Shown here one piece after another: positions 34,191-45,532 of a stretch of 64,000 nucleotides of DNA. Below the pieces are notes generated by a model. The model saw only the letters and a program-made list of their open reading frames with translations. It searched no databases and was not told where the DNA came from. Source of the DNA: Symbiodinium microadriaticum (Eukaryota; Sar; Dinophyceae; Suessiales; Symbiodiniaceae); assembly GCA_001939145.1 (NCBI GenBank), contig LSRX01000428.1:253534-317533 (forward strand). Direction: 5' to 3'. The translations under genes were made by a program, and so were the position numbers. Each line of letters opens with the position of its first letter. The first letter of the stretch is position 1.

Positions 34191-35101
34191 CAGACAGCAG
34201 GTGCCTGTCCGACGATTGGGCAGCCGACGGCCATAAGCGCCCCAGTCTTCGACGAAGGCCCGGGCGACATCCTGGCGATGCGTTCTGCTAAGATCTCCAC
34301 CAACAACCCCAAAAGACAGCACTGCAGCCCAGCACTGTGGTTTCCTTTGTCCCACAATCCCAGAGGAAGGGGCTGGCACGCAGCTTTGCAATGGATGCGG
34401 CATGCCCCTCGCAAGGTAACAGACTCAGTGCGGTGGCGTCAACAAGCCGTCAACGCCCCAGCATTAAGAGTCCTCTCTCGCGAATGTTGCTCACTTTGGA
34501 GTCTTCGAATCGACCATGCGCTGTCGTCACTCCGCAGCGTAGGTCTGTTCTCAGAATGATAAGTGAATGTTCGAATTCGGAGCAGGCCTGTGGCCGAAAT
34601 TCTGTACATCAGCGGTCCTGCTGAAACGACAGTCACTGTGCTACTCAACTGGTTCAATGTGTGCCACTCAAGATGCAAAACATGCAACCACGCCCCATCT
34701 CTAGATCAACGGGGCGACAAGGCTTATACTAATTACGTCTCCGCGACTCTGCACGTGTGCGTCCACAAGACTAATCTGTGACGGCCTGTAAAGCAAGCCC
34801 GCGATCAAGCACCACCAAGCTTGCTGCTGCGAAGTGCTCCTGAATTCGCCACCTGGAGTATGAGATCTGTAGCTCGCCGGACACCACCTTGGCGAGACTG
34901 CAACACAGATCTACACAGGAGTCGTGTCGGCATTTTATGCCTGGAAGTTGCCTCTAGCTCGGACGGTCTCGGAGAAGGCGCTTGCAACAGAGCGGCACCG
35001 CATGCGAGCCATATTACCGCCCTTCAGTGCGTGGTCCTCCTATACCCTTCCGCCTTCCGCAGAAAACCCAGCTGTCGTCTGAGCTAATTAGAACACCCGT
35101 T

Positions 35102-36926
35102 CTAGCCGGATGTGCTGTTCATTTCCGAACTCTCATGTCCTGAATTGGCCAAGGCACCTGCAGACTGCATCTTCGAAGAGCATTCGTTCGCTTTGGTCTT
35201 GAACTCCGGGTTCCCGTGGACCTGTTGGAGAGCTGCCGCGACGTCGCATCGGTACTTGGCAGCCACCTGTGATGCCTCGCTCAGATCGCACATAGGTCGC
35301 TCGATTTGCAGGCCGACACCAAGCTGGACAGCCTTCTGAGCATTGACAGGCTGATCTGCAAATCCTGGGCAAACAACAACCGGAGAGCCTGTGCTCAGGG
35401 ATTCCATGAAGCTGTTTTGGCCTCCATGCGTCAGGAACAAGTCCACGCCCTCCTTTAAGATGTCAACTTGTGGCATGACCGGCAAGCATGCAGCGTTCGC
35501 CGGAGCCACGAGGTTCTCAAGTGCATCTGGTTGTGGTCCCAAAGAGACCAACAGCAGCGGACCGGCATCAGCGCTGTCTGTGCCGAAGGCATCGAAAAGC
35601 CCACCCCAGGCGGCTTGGCAAAGCTCCTTGCCGGTCAAGCCCTGAAAAACTCCATCGACGGACCTTGGCTATTCCTCAGACCCCCTCACAAAACCCCTTG
35701 TCGCTCTCTGCCCATGTTTACGAAACAAGAACATACAAGAACCACAAGACGGTGTGCAGCCGGGTGGCATGTGGTTGGCCCAGCCAACTTCCGGGCTGTC
35801 TCCTGTAATGACCGTTCCCATGCTCGCAAAAATCACCTTTCGACCCGCTTCGCGGGCCTTGCGAATCAAGGCTACGGGATCGATGGGGGCAGTTTCTGCA
35901 GGAGGCTCAAGGCCCTGGGTAGACGAGGCCTCTTTCTGGAACTTGTGCCCTGCTGCTCGCTTGGCTCCGGCCTTGTCGAGCAGCGGCCCGACGAAGACAA
36001 ACTCCGTTTGCGCTTCTTCGTAGATCTTCTCCAACTCTGGGGACAAGGGATCCGCCAGGAAGTCCACTGTGGTGACCAGGGTCAGAGCCGATTGCTTTGC
36101 AACCACCGACATTCCGACTGGTGCCATTTCCTCATCGAGCTCGATCTCTAAGCCATATTTGGCCCGCAAGCGATCAACAGCTTCAAGCAAAGGTTGATAG
36201 GCACGGCGCTCCTGGGTCAAGGGATGTCAAAGGCAAACATGTTCCGGAGCAGGAATTTCCTCTAGAAATCCTAGACATGCTCCAGCCTTATGCCAGTAGC
36301 CTTTTGGCACAGCGCTCCTTCAAGCACCGCTCAGTGGTGTAGCCCATCTTCTCCATCCATTCCAAAGTCGCCGAGCGCAGGCTTCCCGGCCCAGCTGTTG
36401 TCATGATACCGACGCATGGTATGCCAAGAATCTGCGCAGCCCAACAGGCCTCCTTGTTCATCAGAGGGCAAATGACTACCACATCCACGCCGACTTTTTC
36501 AAGCCAGCGTAGAATGCCAGGCAGCATCATCTCCTGCATAATTTCCCGGATCTTGAACATCGCGACAAACAGAGGGTCCTCTTCCAAGCCATACTCCTTC
36601 TGAAGGTCCGACAAGCACCCGAAGATGTCAACGTTTCTGCCCTCATACATCTCGGGCAATGCTTCGATCTCCGAGTGGAAGGTGGCCCCCGTGTCCTCAA
36701 TGGCATCCTTCATCTGCTCCCGGCAGAGGTAGTGGACTTCCTGGCCTTCCTCTACCAAAGTACGTGCGACGGGTAGGGATGGGTTGATGTGGCCCGAGGC
36801 CATGGGAAAGATGAAGCCAAACTTTCGTGCAGGGGTGACCATCCTGAGAGCTGCGCTACGAGGACCGACGTAAGTCCTACAGGTCGTCCTGAGCTTTCCT
36901 CTGAGAGCCGAAACGCTCAGGCGCAC
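35102..36926 (-). CDS. GT1-type UDP-glycosyltransferase, copy 2 (three exons)
   Basis: Exons are 36926-36318, 36211-35780 and 35641-35102, with the same GA-AG and GC-AG introns as copy 1 (36212-36317 and 35642-35779). The best ATG is at 36842. The acceptor-side GHxNP loop and the donor signature HGGQNS...DQPVNAQ are intact, so both genes look functional. By eye the coding regions differ at only about seven bases. One gives Glu to Gln near the C-terminus. The other six fall within about 26 bases of exon 2 and change four residues (ESAQGLAPLAET in copy 1, SSTQGLEPPAET in copy 2). Exon 1 appears identical. Confidence 0.92.
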
Positions 36927-37038
36927 AAAAACTCAAGTTTCACAAACTCTTGAAGACTCTCTGGACCAAACATCAGCAGAACATGAAGTCTTTGAGAAAG
37001 CGGAATGACCTAGCCTCGTGTGCCTTGCGCCATGATCC

Positions 37039-37272
37039 TCAATGAAGGCTTGCAGGGCTTGCAGGCCCAAAATCACACGCTGACCTTGCGTGGCGATTGT
37101 GCAACTCCACCAGCTTGATTGTCGCTGTGGTGTCAGGTGTTTGCTGCCCTATGAAGTGCACAGATCCATAATCGTGGCTTCTTCTCAGGCAGGCCAGGGC
37201 CTTGAACCAAGTTTTCCCAGCATGCTGGCGGATGTGTAGCAGAGGTGACGGCATGTCCAAGTCAGGCGTCAC
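37039..37272 (-). CDS. small open frame upstream of the glycosyltransferase, copy 2
   Basis: Same frame as at 32640-32873 in copy 1, with no visible change. The companion upstream frame (37537-37262) has a different start because it crosses the end of the duplication at ~37448. Status as a real exon is uncertain. Confidence 0.25.
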   Translation of the reverse strand: MTPDLDMPSPLLHIRQHAGKTWFKALACLRRSHDYGSVHFIGQQTPDTTATIKLVELHNRHARSACDFGPASPASLH

Positions 37273-37448
37273 TACCTATCTTGATGACATTCGGTGATGC
37301 TTTCATGTCTGCAGTCCCTGTTGCTTTAGAACCATAGAACTGCACGAACGAAGCGCAAAGCGAACTCGGAAAGCCAGCAAGCACAGTTTTGAACTCTCCA
37401 GCAAGCGGTTGGAACCGCAGTGCGGACCACATTCGCTGCCGTCCTGCA

Positions 37449-38085
37449 ACGAGCTTGGCTTGTCCGAGCTGCACATGGTAAAGCATGCTGGTCATGGGGC
37501 AAATGCCGATGACCTGCGATGCCCTCGACGTGCACAAGCTGTGGCATGCTGATTTTCTACAGTCTCGGACTTGGTACTTCCGTGGGCACCTTGTTGAATC
37601 CTAGCTTGAGCTCCCAACCGCTTCGTTCAACGCTCCCAGATCGACTGCTTGCCCTTGTGCCGGTTGTCCACCCAGACCTGGCGGGTGCTGCGAAGTCGGC
37701 ACTGAGCCTACGTCGTTTCGACTCTGACAATTCGCACGGGGCTGGCAAGGCTATAGGGCTTGAATGAAAAGGCTAGCGCTGAGATCGCAGGCATTGCCGT
37801 GAACGCTTGCCGGGATGTCGATCTTGTATGGGCTGCTAGTCTTATCCTGGCATGGCAGCCGGCTGGCATGAAGTGTTTTCTTGCTTGCAGAAATCCGCAG
37901 AGCATCCTGTGTGTCTATTTGCACACGCCAGATTCTTGAGACTTCTGCGCTTAGCCGGATGCCTCAAGCTGGTAGTGCCCGCAGGAGAATCGCCCGTTGC
38001 CTCGGAAGCTCTCAGAGGACAAGATGCTAAAAATGACTGCTGCAACCTGCACGCCATGGCCTCAGGCCCAGGCCATGCTGTTTGA
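37449..38085. other. intergenic stretch, weak coding signals only
   Basis: Just right of the duplication. A plus-strand frame at 37519-37767 has a coding-like segment (LPDRLLALVPVVHPDLAG), and another at 37852-38085 is open, but neither has supporting splice sites or a domain. The rest is unremarkable. Confidence 0.3.
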
Positions 38086-38088
38086 CAT

Positions 38089-39219
38089 TTAGGCGTATGG
38101 GATCACGACCTCCCCAGATGATAAACAAAGGGAGTCGTAGTGATGATATCGTTTCCATCCGCCTCTACACACCTCGTACCTTCCCAGGATTTTGAGCGCC
38201 GGGGCCTCTCTTGGACAAGGCAACATCCAGCTGCCCGCGGCTCGTGTTGCGCGCCCTGGCAGCCCACGGCAAAACAAGGCAGGATCTGCAAGGATCTGCG
38301 CCGCTGGGGGCCCGGAGGGGTGTGGTGCAGGGGACTCTCTCCGACCCGGCTTACCTTGAGGTTCAGAACTGAAAACGCGCCAGTCTTGCCATTCTACTGA
38401 CACTTTGTTGCCCATTGTGTCATGCCTTGCAGCAAATTTCCCGAGAAAGCGTGCACCACAAGTCATGGAAGCATTCTCTACATGACCGTTGCAGACGTAG
38501 CACCTTTGCAGCTCGCCCTACATACAGTACCATCGGCACGAGAGCCCTTTCGAGCTATGTGTACAGTCTGCACCACAATTCATCATGCCAACCTGGAAGG
38601 CAACCAAAGAGACAATCCTTTTTCGGGCGCCACGAAGTTAACAAAGGCAATTCACGCACCCATGCGGCATGTGAGACCGCATCGCATCCCCACGCGGTCT
38701 GACCCCACGCTCTCCACGCATGCTCTGCCAAGGTGCCAGTCTCCAAGGAAGTCCTCCAAGCAGAGTTCCTCGGACCGCCTTCCGAAAACTCATGAGCTTT
38801 TCGTGCTGCTTGCTAGTCCGAGGAAGGTCAGAGTCTAGTGTACGAGCAGCGCCCAGGATCAGGGTGACTCAGACGAGAAGAGGGAGTGACTACTTCCCAA
38901 CTGCCCAAAGGCAGAATGAGAGCCCCTAGAAGCCACAGAAGCCTTGTACGGCCCCCACACTCCGTGCTCCCCATTGCCTCTCGGGCTTTGGAGGTGGGGG
39001 TCCTGGAACCGGCGGCAAGTACGGTGGCATCATGGGCCTCAGCAACAGTCTGGGGGCCGACTTTCTAGACAGATTGGGCTGTGGAAGACGTGTCAATGGG
39101 TTGTCAAGGGCCTGTGGTACAAAGACAGGTTCCCCAAACCTCCGGAACCGGCAAGCTGCAGGAGAGGCAATGAGAAGATCATTTTTCAAGACGTCGCGCT
39201 GCACTGCTGCGAAGCTCAA
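38089..39219 (-). CDS. hypothetical multi-exon gene with proline-rich N-terminal part
   Basis: Coding-like minus-strand pieces, in transcript order: an exon at ~39219-38960 with QRDVLKNDLLIASPAACRF, then LTRLPQPNLSRKSAPRLLL and a PPYLPPVPGPPPPKPE run; one at ~38810-38680 with QHEKLMSFRKAVRGTLLGG; and one within 38412-38089 with MGNKVSVEWQDWRVFSSEPQ, ending RYEVCRGGWKRYHHYD and IPYA followed by TAA. The proline-rich run resembles SH3/WW-binding sequence. No domain is recognised and the splice sites are not fixed. Confidence 0.4.
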
Positions 39220-39279
39220 GCTGATGAAACCTGGGTTTCGGCCGACGAGTCCAACCCGGAGGCCATAAAACTACAGTGA

Positions 39280-39950
39280 CTACAGTCAGTAGTACACATC
39301 GCAGCGCATGCGCCTTTAATATACTGATTGCACCGAGTTTCAGGGTGGAGTCAGTTATGCCGCTTGGTGCATCGGGCCAGACAACATACACGACAAAGGT
39401 GTTGACAAATACCCCGTCGAAGGCGAGCGCGGTCCATCGATTACTCGACCACTATACAAATACCATAACTCATATTATCTCTCCCTTCTACATATATATA
39501 TATATATACACACATATTTTTTGCACTCGCACTCGACTACATATACACATATGTATGCATGTTATGTATGTATATGTCGTATAGTATACTAATGTATACT
39601 GTATACTGCCAGACGTCAGATCTATTTCAACGTCAAGGCCCAAAGCTCACTCTCTGGGCGTGCTCGAGCGTTGTTCGACGGATGCCTGCTCCACAGCTGA
39701 ATGCGTCGTCACCGTTCGTTTAGCGGCAAAGGCTGGTTTGGAGAGTTTTCGCAGAGACTTGCTCGCTGCATTCGACCATCCAGTCTATTCAGCAAAGGTG
39801 CTTGGCGTGGATCTTTGGCCAAGAGATTCCATGTAAAGAAAATACCTGGCACACAGGTGCTGGCACCTAGTCCAGCCCGTCAGTCAAAGCCGGCTCTGGC
39901 AAAGTGAACAAAACCATCGAGTTTCTCGAGTGTCATGTGCGCGCATTCTC
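39280..39950. other. intergenic stretch with TA/CA microsatellites
   Basis: TATA-type and ACAC/ATGT repeats occupy about 39490-39600. No convincing exon is seen on either strand. Confidence 0.5.
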
Positions 39951-39953
39951 CAC

Positions 39954-41110
39954 CTAAGGACCGGACAAGGTATTGCTCATCACGCAACCGCCCAGCCAGC
40001 GGTCACCTGCGGAGAACCTGCTGGCGAACTTGCGTGACTCCAACTTTTTGCTAGCCAATCCCTGCGGCCCTGGAGCCTTGGAAGCTGTAAATCGATGAAC
40101 TTCACGGCCCCTTCGTCTGCATTCAAGCGGAATCCACGGAGGGCCTCCTAAACAGAGTGGGTTAAGGCATGGGGCAGAGGATGCCGCAGAGAGCCGACCA
40201 GCTTCGATGTCCTCTCTTGCTGCGAATGTGAACATCCAAGATCTCTGAGTCCTTGGTGGCCGGGAAGGAACAACGTCGAAAACTCCAAGACAACACGTCG
40301 AAGTACATACGAGTAACTAAGAAAAGTAAGCTCCCGCTTTGACTGAGCATCGGCCACATGACAAGGCCATCTCCTCGTTCAGCTACGTCGTAACTCCTCC
40401 GTGGAATCAGATCCTGGGCTTGGCTCATCATGTTTTTTGACCGGACTCTTGCGACGTGTCTGCGCTGTTGCATCCTTGCCCGCTGAGTTTGATCGCAAGG
40501 CTCGCAAGTCTCGTGGTCACAGTGCGGTTGCAACTGCACCACATCCTCGGTAGGTTCCTCGAACGTGGTGTTGGATGTTCTCAATGCCCATGGTCCCTGT
40601 CGGAGACGGTATTCGGTATTCTCATTGCCGAAACAACGCAAGGGTAGTGGGTCGGCCAATTGCCGCGCCTCGCTGGCCAGGCTCCTGCGAAAGATTTGGG
40701 ACTCTCTCAAAGCACAGGAAAGGCTCCGAGGCTCCTGAAAGGACCCCCAAGTACTCGGCTGATCTTGGCCAGGCCGGGGCCAGTCATGGGGCAGCGCAGC
40801 ACCTGAGAGCCTCACAGAGAAAATGATTCCGGCCAGTTCATTTTTCCTCACTCGTCCGCCTCTCGCGGAGAGCAGCCAAACGGTGCAGTCCGTCGCCGCC
40901 TCGCGCAAGCAGGACAACGTGTCGCCAAAACTCTACACAAAAGATCATCAAACCAGGTTTGGAAGAGAGGCTAGTCTCGCCCTGCAAGTCTTCTGTTGAA
41001 AGCACTCTGGGTCCCGGGCCTCGCGGGTCCTGTCGCACTGGATGCTGGCGCTGCGAATCCCTTGTGCCTGGAAAGCCTGTCAGACGACGCATGCAACGAA
41101 ACACGCGCAT
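39954..41110 (-). CDS. hypothetical gene, basic, unrecognised family
   Basis: Three long minus-strand frames overlap in sequence. The first (41110-40838) contains QHPVRQDPRGPGPRVLSTED and FWRHVVLLARGGDGLHRLAA. The second lies in a 251-codon frame at 40917-40162 and contains GNENTEYRLRQGPWALRTSN, FEEPTEDVVQLQPHCDHET and RRHVARVRSKNMMSQAQDL. The third (40235-39954) contains TFAAREDIEAGRLSAASSA and SKKLESRKFASRFSAGDRWL and ends at TAG. Cys/His spacing in HCDHETCEPCDQT could bind metal but fits no motif I know. The frames need short introns or a frameshift to join. Confidence 0.4.
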
Positions 41111-42090
41111 GACCGTCCCTCAAGCTTCCAGGCATCTTAACCAAAGAAGCAAAACTTCAAGGTCAACGAAACACTTCCACTTCCCAAAGAACCACGTCTG
41201 CAGTCATAGCAAGGTCATCCTGCAACCCAGTGTGAAGGGGGAAAGCCTAATTAGAGTATACTGAGCACTTTTTGTCACCCACCTAGCATGCCATTGACAG
41301 CTATACTGGGTATCAGTCGCAGTAGTATGTGCTGCTTGGAGACCCGAAACAAGTTTTGTACAGCCATGAGAAGCCTACGGAGCTTGGCAAACAACAGGTC
41401 GATCCTTGGGGCTTAACTGAGCAAAGGTGTGCATCTGGAGTGCCTGTAGCCTTGCCTGCCACCAATTTAAGCACATGAAGCGGACCCCCTTTATCTCATA
41501 CCCACTGCTTACACTGACACTGGTCCAAAAGAGGTCATTCTAATCTCCACCGGGCTTTCAAACATGCACCATGGCACCAATCTCTCAACCAAACCTCCGA
41601 CTTGCGGCTTATGTAACTGGCTTACTTCATTCGTAGCTGAGACATTGCGACTTGCAGGATGCCTTGGGCTTGTCACGTTTGGGGGTTGGCGGTTCGAGGC
41701 TTTCTTGACCCCATACCAGTAAGCCTGGAGCGGCGGCGCATCTGACAGGCACCGGTCCAGCCTAGCCTTGCGGAGCAGTTGCAGTATAGTACGTAGCAGT
41801 GCTCAAATTGATGCAGAGTTTGGGAAGTCACAAGCATGGCAGCAGAGACCCCAAACAGAAGAATATCTGGCAGACCAAATGCTCCATGCCCAAGAATTAC
41901 CCCAGGAGCACCGCACCAAGCTGGAGCAGGAGCACGATTGGCATGCAGAATGCGAAGGCGGAAACGCGCGGGACTGTGGCCGGAACACGAGTCCCAAATC
42001 CCCAATATGCGCAGCACTATGCGCAGCGGCACTGTGACGGTTGGAATAGCTGAGTAGCGCGGCCCTGCCAGGTCTTCAGAGACGTCGAAC
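41111..42090. other. mostly no clear gene; one plus-strand candidate exon
   Basis: Bases 41111-41670 hold nothing I can support. At 41795-42000 a plus-strand frame reads AQIDAEFGKSQAWQQRPQTE and then a charged helix (RTKLEQEHDWHAECEGG), which looks coding. A minus-strand frame of 141 codons overlaps it (42098-41673). Neither is backed by splice sites or a domain. If the plus frame is real, it breaks the run of minus-strand genes. Confidence 0.25.
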
Positions 42091-42094
42091 GATT

Positions 42095-43160
42095 TCACAT
42101 GATTTCACAGCCAGCCTTTAAGTGAGCACGGGACTGTCGGGAGCACGACTTCCACGCCAAAATGCACGACACCGCCGTGGGGACGTGATTCACCAACGAG
42201 CACCAGTAAATCGGATACGATGGTTCCCCGGACGCGCCCCGGAGCCGCGGAACTGCTTTACGCGGGTGCAGCACTGTGAGCATGGTTTGGCACACCTTTT
42301 GGGGAATGAGATGTGTGAACCAGAAAATACCACAAACGTGAACTGCTTGAACCATGGCCTGAAGGGTTGCTGCCTGCTTGATCAGCTCAGCATCTTCCCG
42401 GAGTGGCAGAACCGCCGCTCGGTATCTTCCAGGCAAATTGAGTCGGGAAAGACGGCTCATGACCTTTGACTACCTTGGCAACCCTAGCAACCTCGAAGGC
42501 CCGAAACCTGTGAACAGCGCCACTGCCTTTCAACGACCATGAGAACGTCACCGAGGTCCTTGCGTGAGGCCATGACAATGAAACACGAGGTGACCAATGC
42601 GACAAAGTGGCCATGAAACATGCCCTCTGTATTCTGTATCCCCTTTGCCCTGTTTCATCAGTACTTGCATTGCCGCACTGAGGGCTTCTCCGGGTTGCAA
42701 GCAAGCGCAGTTGGCTTGGAAAATGCTTGCGGCCACTGCTCGAAGCTTACCTGCGAGGTCTCATCAGGTTTTGCACTTTTACCGTGACGTCGTGGCATTG
42801 AGTGTGGCCGCTGCTTCACGCGAAAGTTAGCTTTTTGCATCAGGGCTTGTGCAATCGCCTGAATGTCTGAGCATACGGAGGTTCAGCTCTCATGACTGCA
42901 GTTGCGTACGGTCATGCGCATCTCTTGTGCAGGCCGTGCGGCAACCTCTGCGAATGGCAAGCGGAAGGAAGCCTGGCAGCGAATTCGCGGCATGCTGGCT
43001 TTCCGTGTGATGACTGGGGGCGTGTCTTCAGAGTCCACCGGCGAGCCTTGTGAAGTGTCGGCTCGTGAAGGAAGAGCTTCATCCAAGCCGAAGCGGCGGT
43101 TGCAGCCAAAGCTTGCTCGATGGTGCCAGTGACCCGGAGGTGCCGTGCCTCGCTCGTGAT
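42095..43160 (-). CDS. hypothetical multi-exon gene
   Basis: Minus-strand exons, in transcript order: FGLDEALPSRADTSQGSPVD, then PPVITRKASMPRIRCQASF and RLPFAEVAARPAQEMRMTV (about 43090-42895); IAQALMQKANFRVKQRPHSM ending in a CAG|GTAAGC donor (~42860-42757); KLRAVAASIFQANCACLQPG, then LSAAMQVLMKQGKGDTEY (~42750-42610); and YRAAVLPLREDAELIKQAA, then QAVHVCGIFWFTHLIPQ and MLTVLHPRKAVPRLRG (~42440-42190). RKASMPR resembles a kinase phosphorylation site. It may be the 3-prime part of the WD40 gene to the right. Family not recognised. Confidence 0.4.
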
Positions 43161-43814
43161 GTAGATGATGATCCACACCTAAGCCGAACCCCCTGGCCCA
43201 ATGCCTCCAAACCTACGAGACCCGGCGGCCCGGGTAGCCCGGAACTGGATGAGGGCCGGACTACACTGGTCGCCCAAGCACCGACTAAGACCATGGTGCC
43301 GATCTTCACCTCGGCACATGTTTTTCCACTCGGCTGTTGACCATTCCCAAGCTTTGTCGAATGTGGGGAACATGGACACAAGCATGGACAGGAAACAGCT
43401 TCAATGAGTTTCTCTCTTGCTTGTTTGCTTGCTTGCTTGCGCGACGTTTCAAACCCCTGCGCCCTCGCGCTCCGCCGAAGTCCTCTGTCTGTCTGTTGGA
43501 GTGACACTTGCGTGGGCACCTTTGCCGCCGGTTGTGCTTTTAGTTACACACCCCTCACTCGCGTCCCCGCTACCCGCATGGTTGTGCACGAATCCACTCT
43601 GTACCGTGCTACAACCCCTAGGCGTTGCAGGGGGCCTTTTGCTCCGAGGACTTTTCCGGGGTCTTACACTGACACGAGAGTCTCTCTCTCTGCCGTTCCT
43701 TCCGACATGATCTTGTATCTACATACGATGCAATCGTTGGCGTGAAACTTGACAGACGTTAGATGTTGGCGGGGACAATGCATAATGCAGCATCACCCAC
43801 AGAAGCCTATCTGC

Positions 43815-45440
43815 GCAACCCCCCCTTTCCCGGCTTTTCGGCTGGTCACGGTCTGTGCTGGCAACCGCCCAGGCCGCAGCCGGTAGTGCTCATCTCGTCT
43901 TCGATCCTGGATTGCTACATGAAGCAGATTCACACTGTGGGGTCGGAAGTCTTCCGCAAACTTGCAGATCGATCAGCCTCCTCTTCGGCAGCTTGGGCAC
44001 TTTCTGCATCGGGTGCATCCTCGCGACACGTCCCAAATTCTAGCAATCCCATCACTTGTACTGCAGACCTCGGCTATCATGTGCAAGTGTGGAGCAGCAT
44101 CCTCCGTGGGGGCGAAGCTCGGATGGAAGGTCAGAGTGATGTTGCCGGCTGCATTCTCAACCTGAGCTCAACTGGCTTATCGGGAAGTTTCAGGCTGAGA
44201 GTCAAAACTGTAGCAACGACAATGGTCGGGTACTGGATGGACTGAACCAGGCATCGAGGACAGAGGAAAGCGGTGTGACCCACATTAGACTATCATCAAT
44301 CATCTATAATCGGTAAGTGCGGGCGGAAGGTCGTCACTGGTTGGCGAGCCGTCACGCCGTCGGCCTTGGTAGCGTGCGCAAGTCAAGCTCTGGCGTGTCT
44401 GCTACACTCTGCTACAGGACTGTGCCCCTGTCCAGGGCAACACCAGCAAATTTCGTACCATTTGCCGGAGCAACACGTGTGATATTTGAGCGCTGTCCCC
44501 GAATGTCGCCGTTGCGTTACTATGTGAGTGACCGATGTTGACCCTTGCTGCCGGCGCTGCATTGTGCGTGCACAAACTTTCGCAGCATCACTGAGCCTAA
44601 ATCCAAATCGCATCCGCTGCGCCAAGGCGTTGCTCAATCCTTTGTAACTGCCGGAGTTTGGCCTGTGGTCTTGGCCGAACCGCGACTTCCCCATCAGCGG
44701 GCTAAGTGCCGCAGCTGTTTGCCCAAGCAATCATAGCGCATTCAAGCGCATTTTCAGTCAGGGCCGCAAGGTATAGTACAGGTGCTAGAGGTGCGGTTGG
44801 ATTCGTTCTAGCCTGCTGAGCTGTTGTGTTGGATCTTGTGCGGAGACTCTCGGATTTCGAGGTGTCCTGGGAGTGCACTTGAACTCCCGGTCTTCCACAG
44901 TTGAGTCTCTGCACGTCTCCACTCTGTCTCTCTCCTTTGCGCGAAGCTTCCCACTAAACCGCCAGACAATGTAACGATCGCTCCTTTGGCCAGCCAGGAG
45001 TGCGCGCCCAAGGTAAGGTGTCCTCGCACTTCCAAGGAGCCACCGTTAGCCAAGCTGCAATGCCGTCTCAAAAGGCCCACATGTTCACCAAACCTGCGAC
45101 ACTGCTTCGATCAGGCACTGGGATTCAACAGCTCGGAAACATTCACAGCGCCTGCCTCTCGAGGTCTGTCCGTAAGCTGTACATGTCGATGATCCGAGCA
45201 GACCCCGAGGGCTCTTCCCACACAGTTGTGCCCTCTTCGGCATTGTGGAAGACTTGCATGGGACGACCATTACCTGGATAGCTTGGTCTGTATATACAAT
45301 ATAATATAACACAATACATATAGTATAATATAACATAATATAAGGACTTTAGAGAATAAAAGGCTCGGATCGATTGCCGGCACAAGCGGCTAAACCAATC
45401 AAGGCGGAGCCAGACCGGCTGCGACTCCTGGGAAACAGTA
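43815..45440 (-). CDS. WD40-repeat gene, with a WW-like exon upstream
   Basis: The clearest exon (about 44180-44030) follows a CTCAG acceptor, reads VENAAGNITLTFHPSF and ends EVCSTSDGIARIWDVSRG, a WD40 blade closing in the IWD signature. Next come an acidic piece with ESAQAAEEEADRSASLRKTS (~44020-43940) and SVNLLHVAIQDRRRDEHYRL (~43940-43830). Upstream are a possible earlier blade around NGTKFAGVALDRGTVL (~44450), a helical exon with QAKLRQLQRIEQRLGAADAI (~44660-44590) and, at ~45275-45180, NGRPMQVFHNAEEGTTVWEE, which looks like the second half of a WW domain. WD40 propellers are scaffolds for protein complexes. Whether the WW-like exon belongs to the same gene is inferred from strand and spacing. 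Confidence 0.5.
45290..45352. repeat. degenerate five-base-period A+T repeat
   Basis: Pentamers of the ATAAT/ATAAC/ACAAT type (for example AATATAACATAATATAAGG) run for about 60 bases inside what is probably an intron next to the WW-like exon. Confidence 0.65.
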
Positions 45441-45532
45441 TCACGGAACATGTGCGGCAAGTCAGCAGGAACTCACATGCTATTATAGATTCCTGCGGCG
45501 GGCGGGAGCTTGCAGCATCTTGACTGACCTGG

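Larger units (their letters stand above)
34189..37448. repeat. segmental duplication, copy 2
   Basis: This is the second direct copy of 29787-33049. About 25 substitutions and two small indels are visible in the first ~900 bases. Fewer than about 12 are visible over the remaining ~2.3 kb that carries the gene. The left boundary lies at the end of the retroelement-like fragment. Confidence 0.95.

Noticed and set aside
40162-40917. Single 251-codon uninterrupted exon
   Set aside because: Only the middle part looks coding. The ends differ in composition and overlap better frames, so the region is listed as a multi-exon gene.
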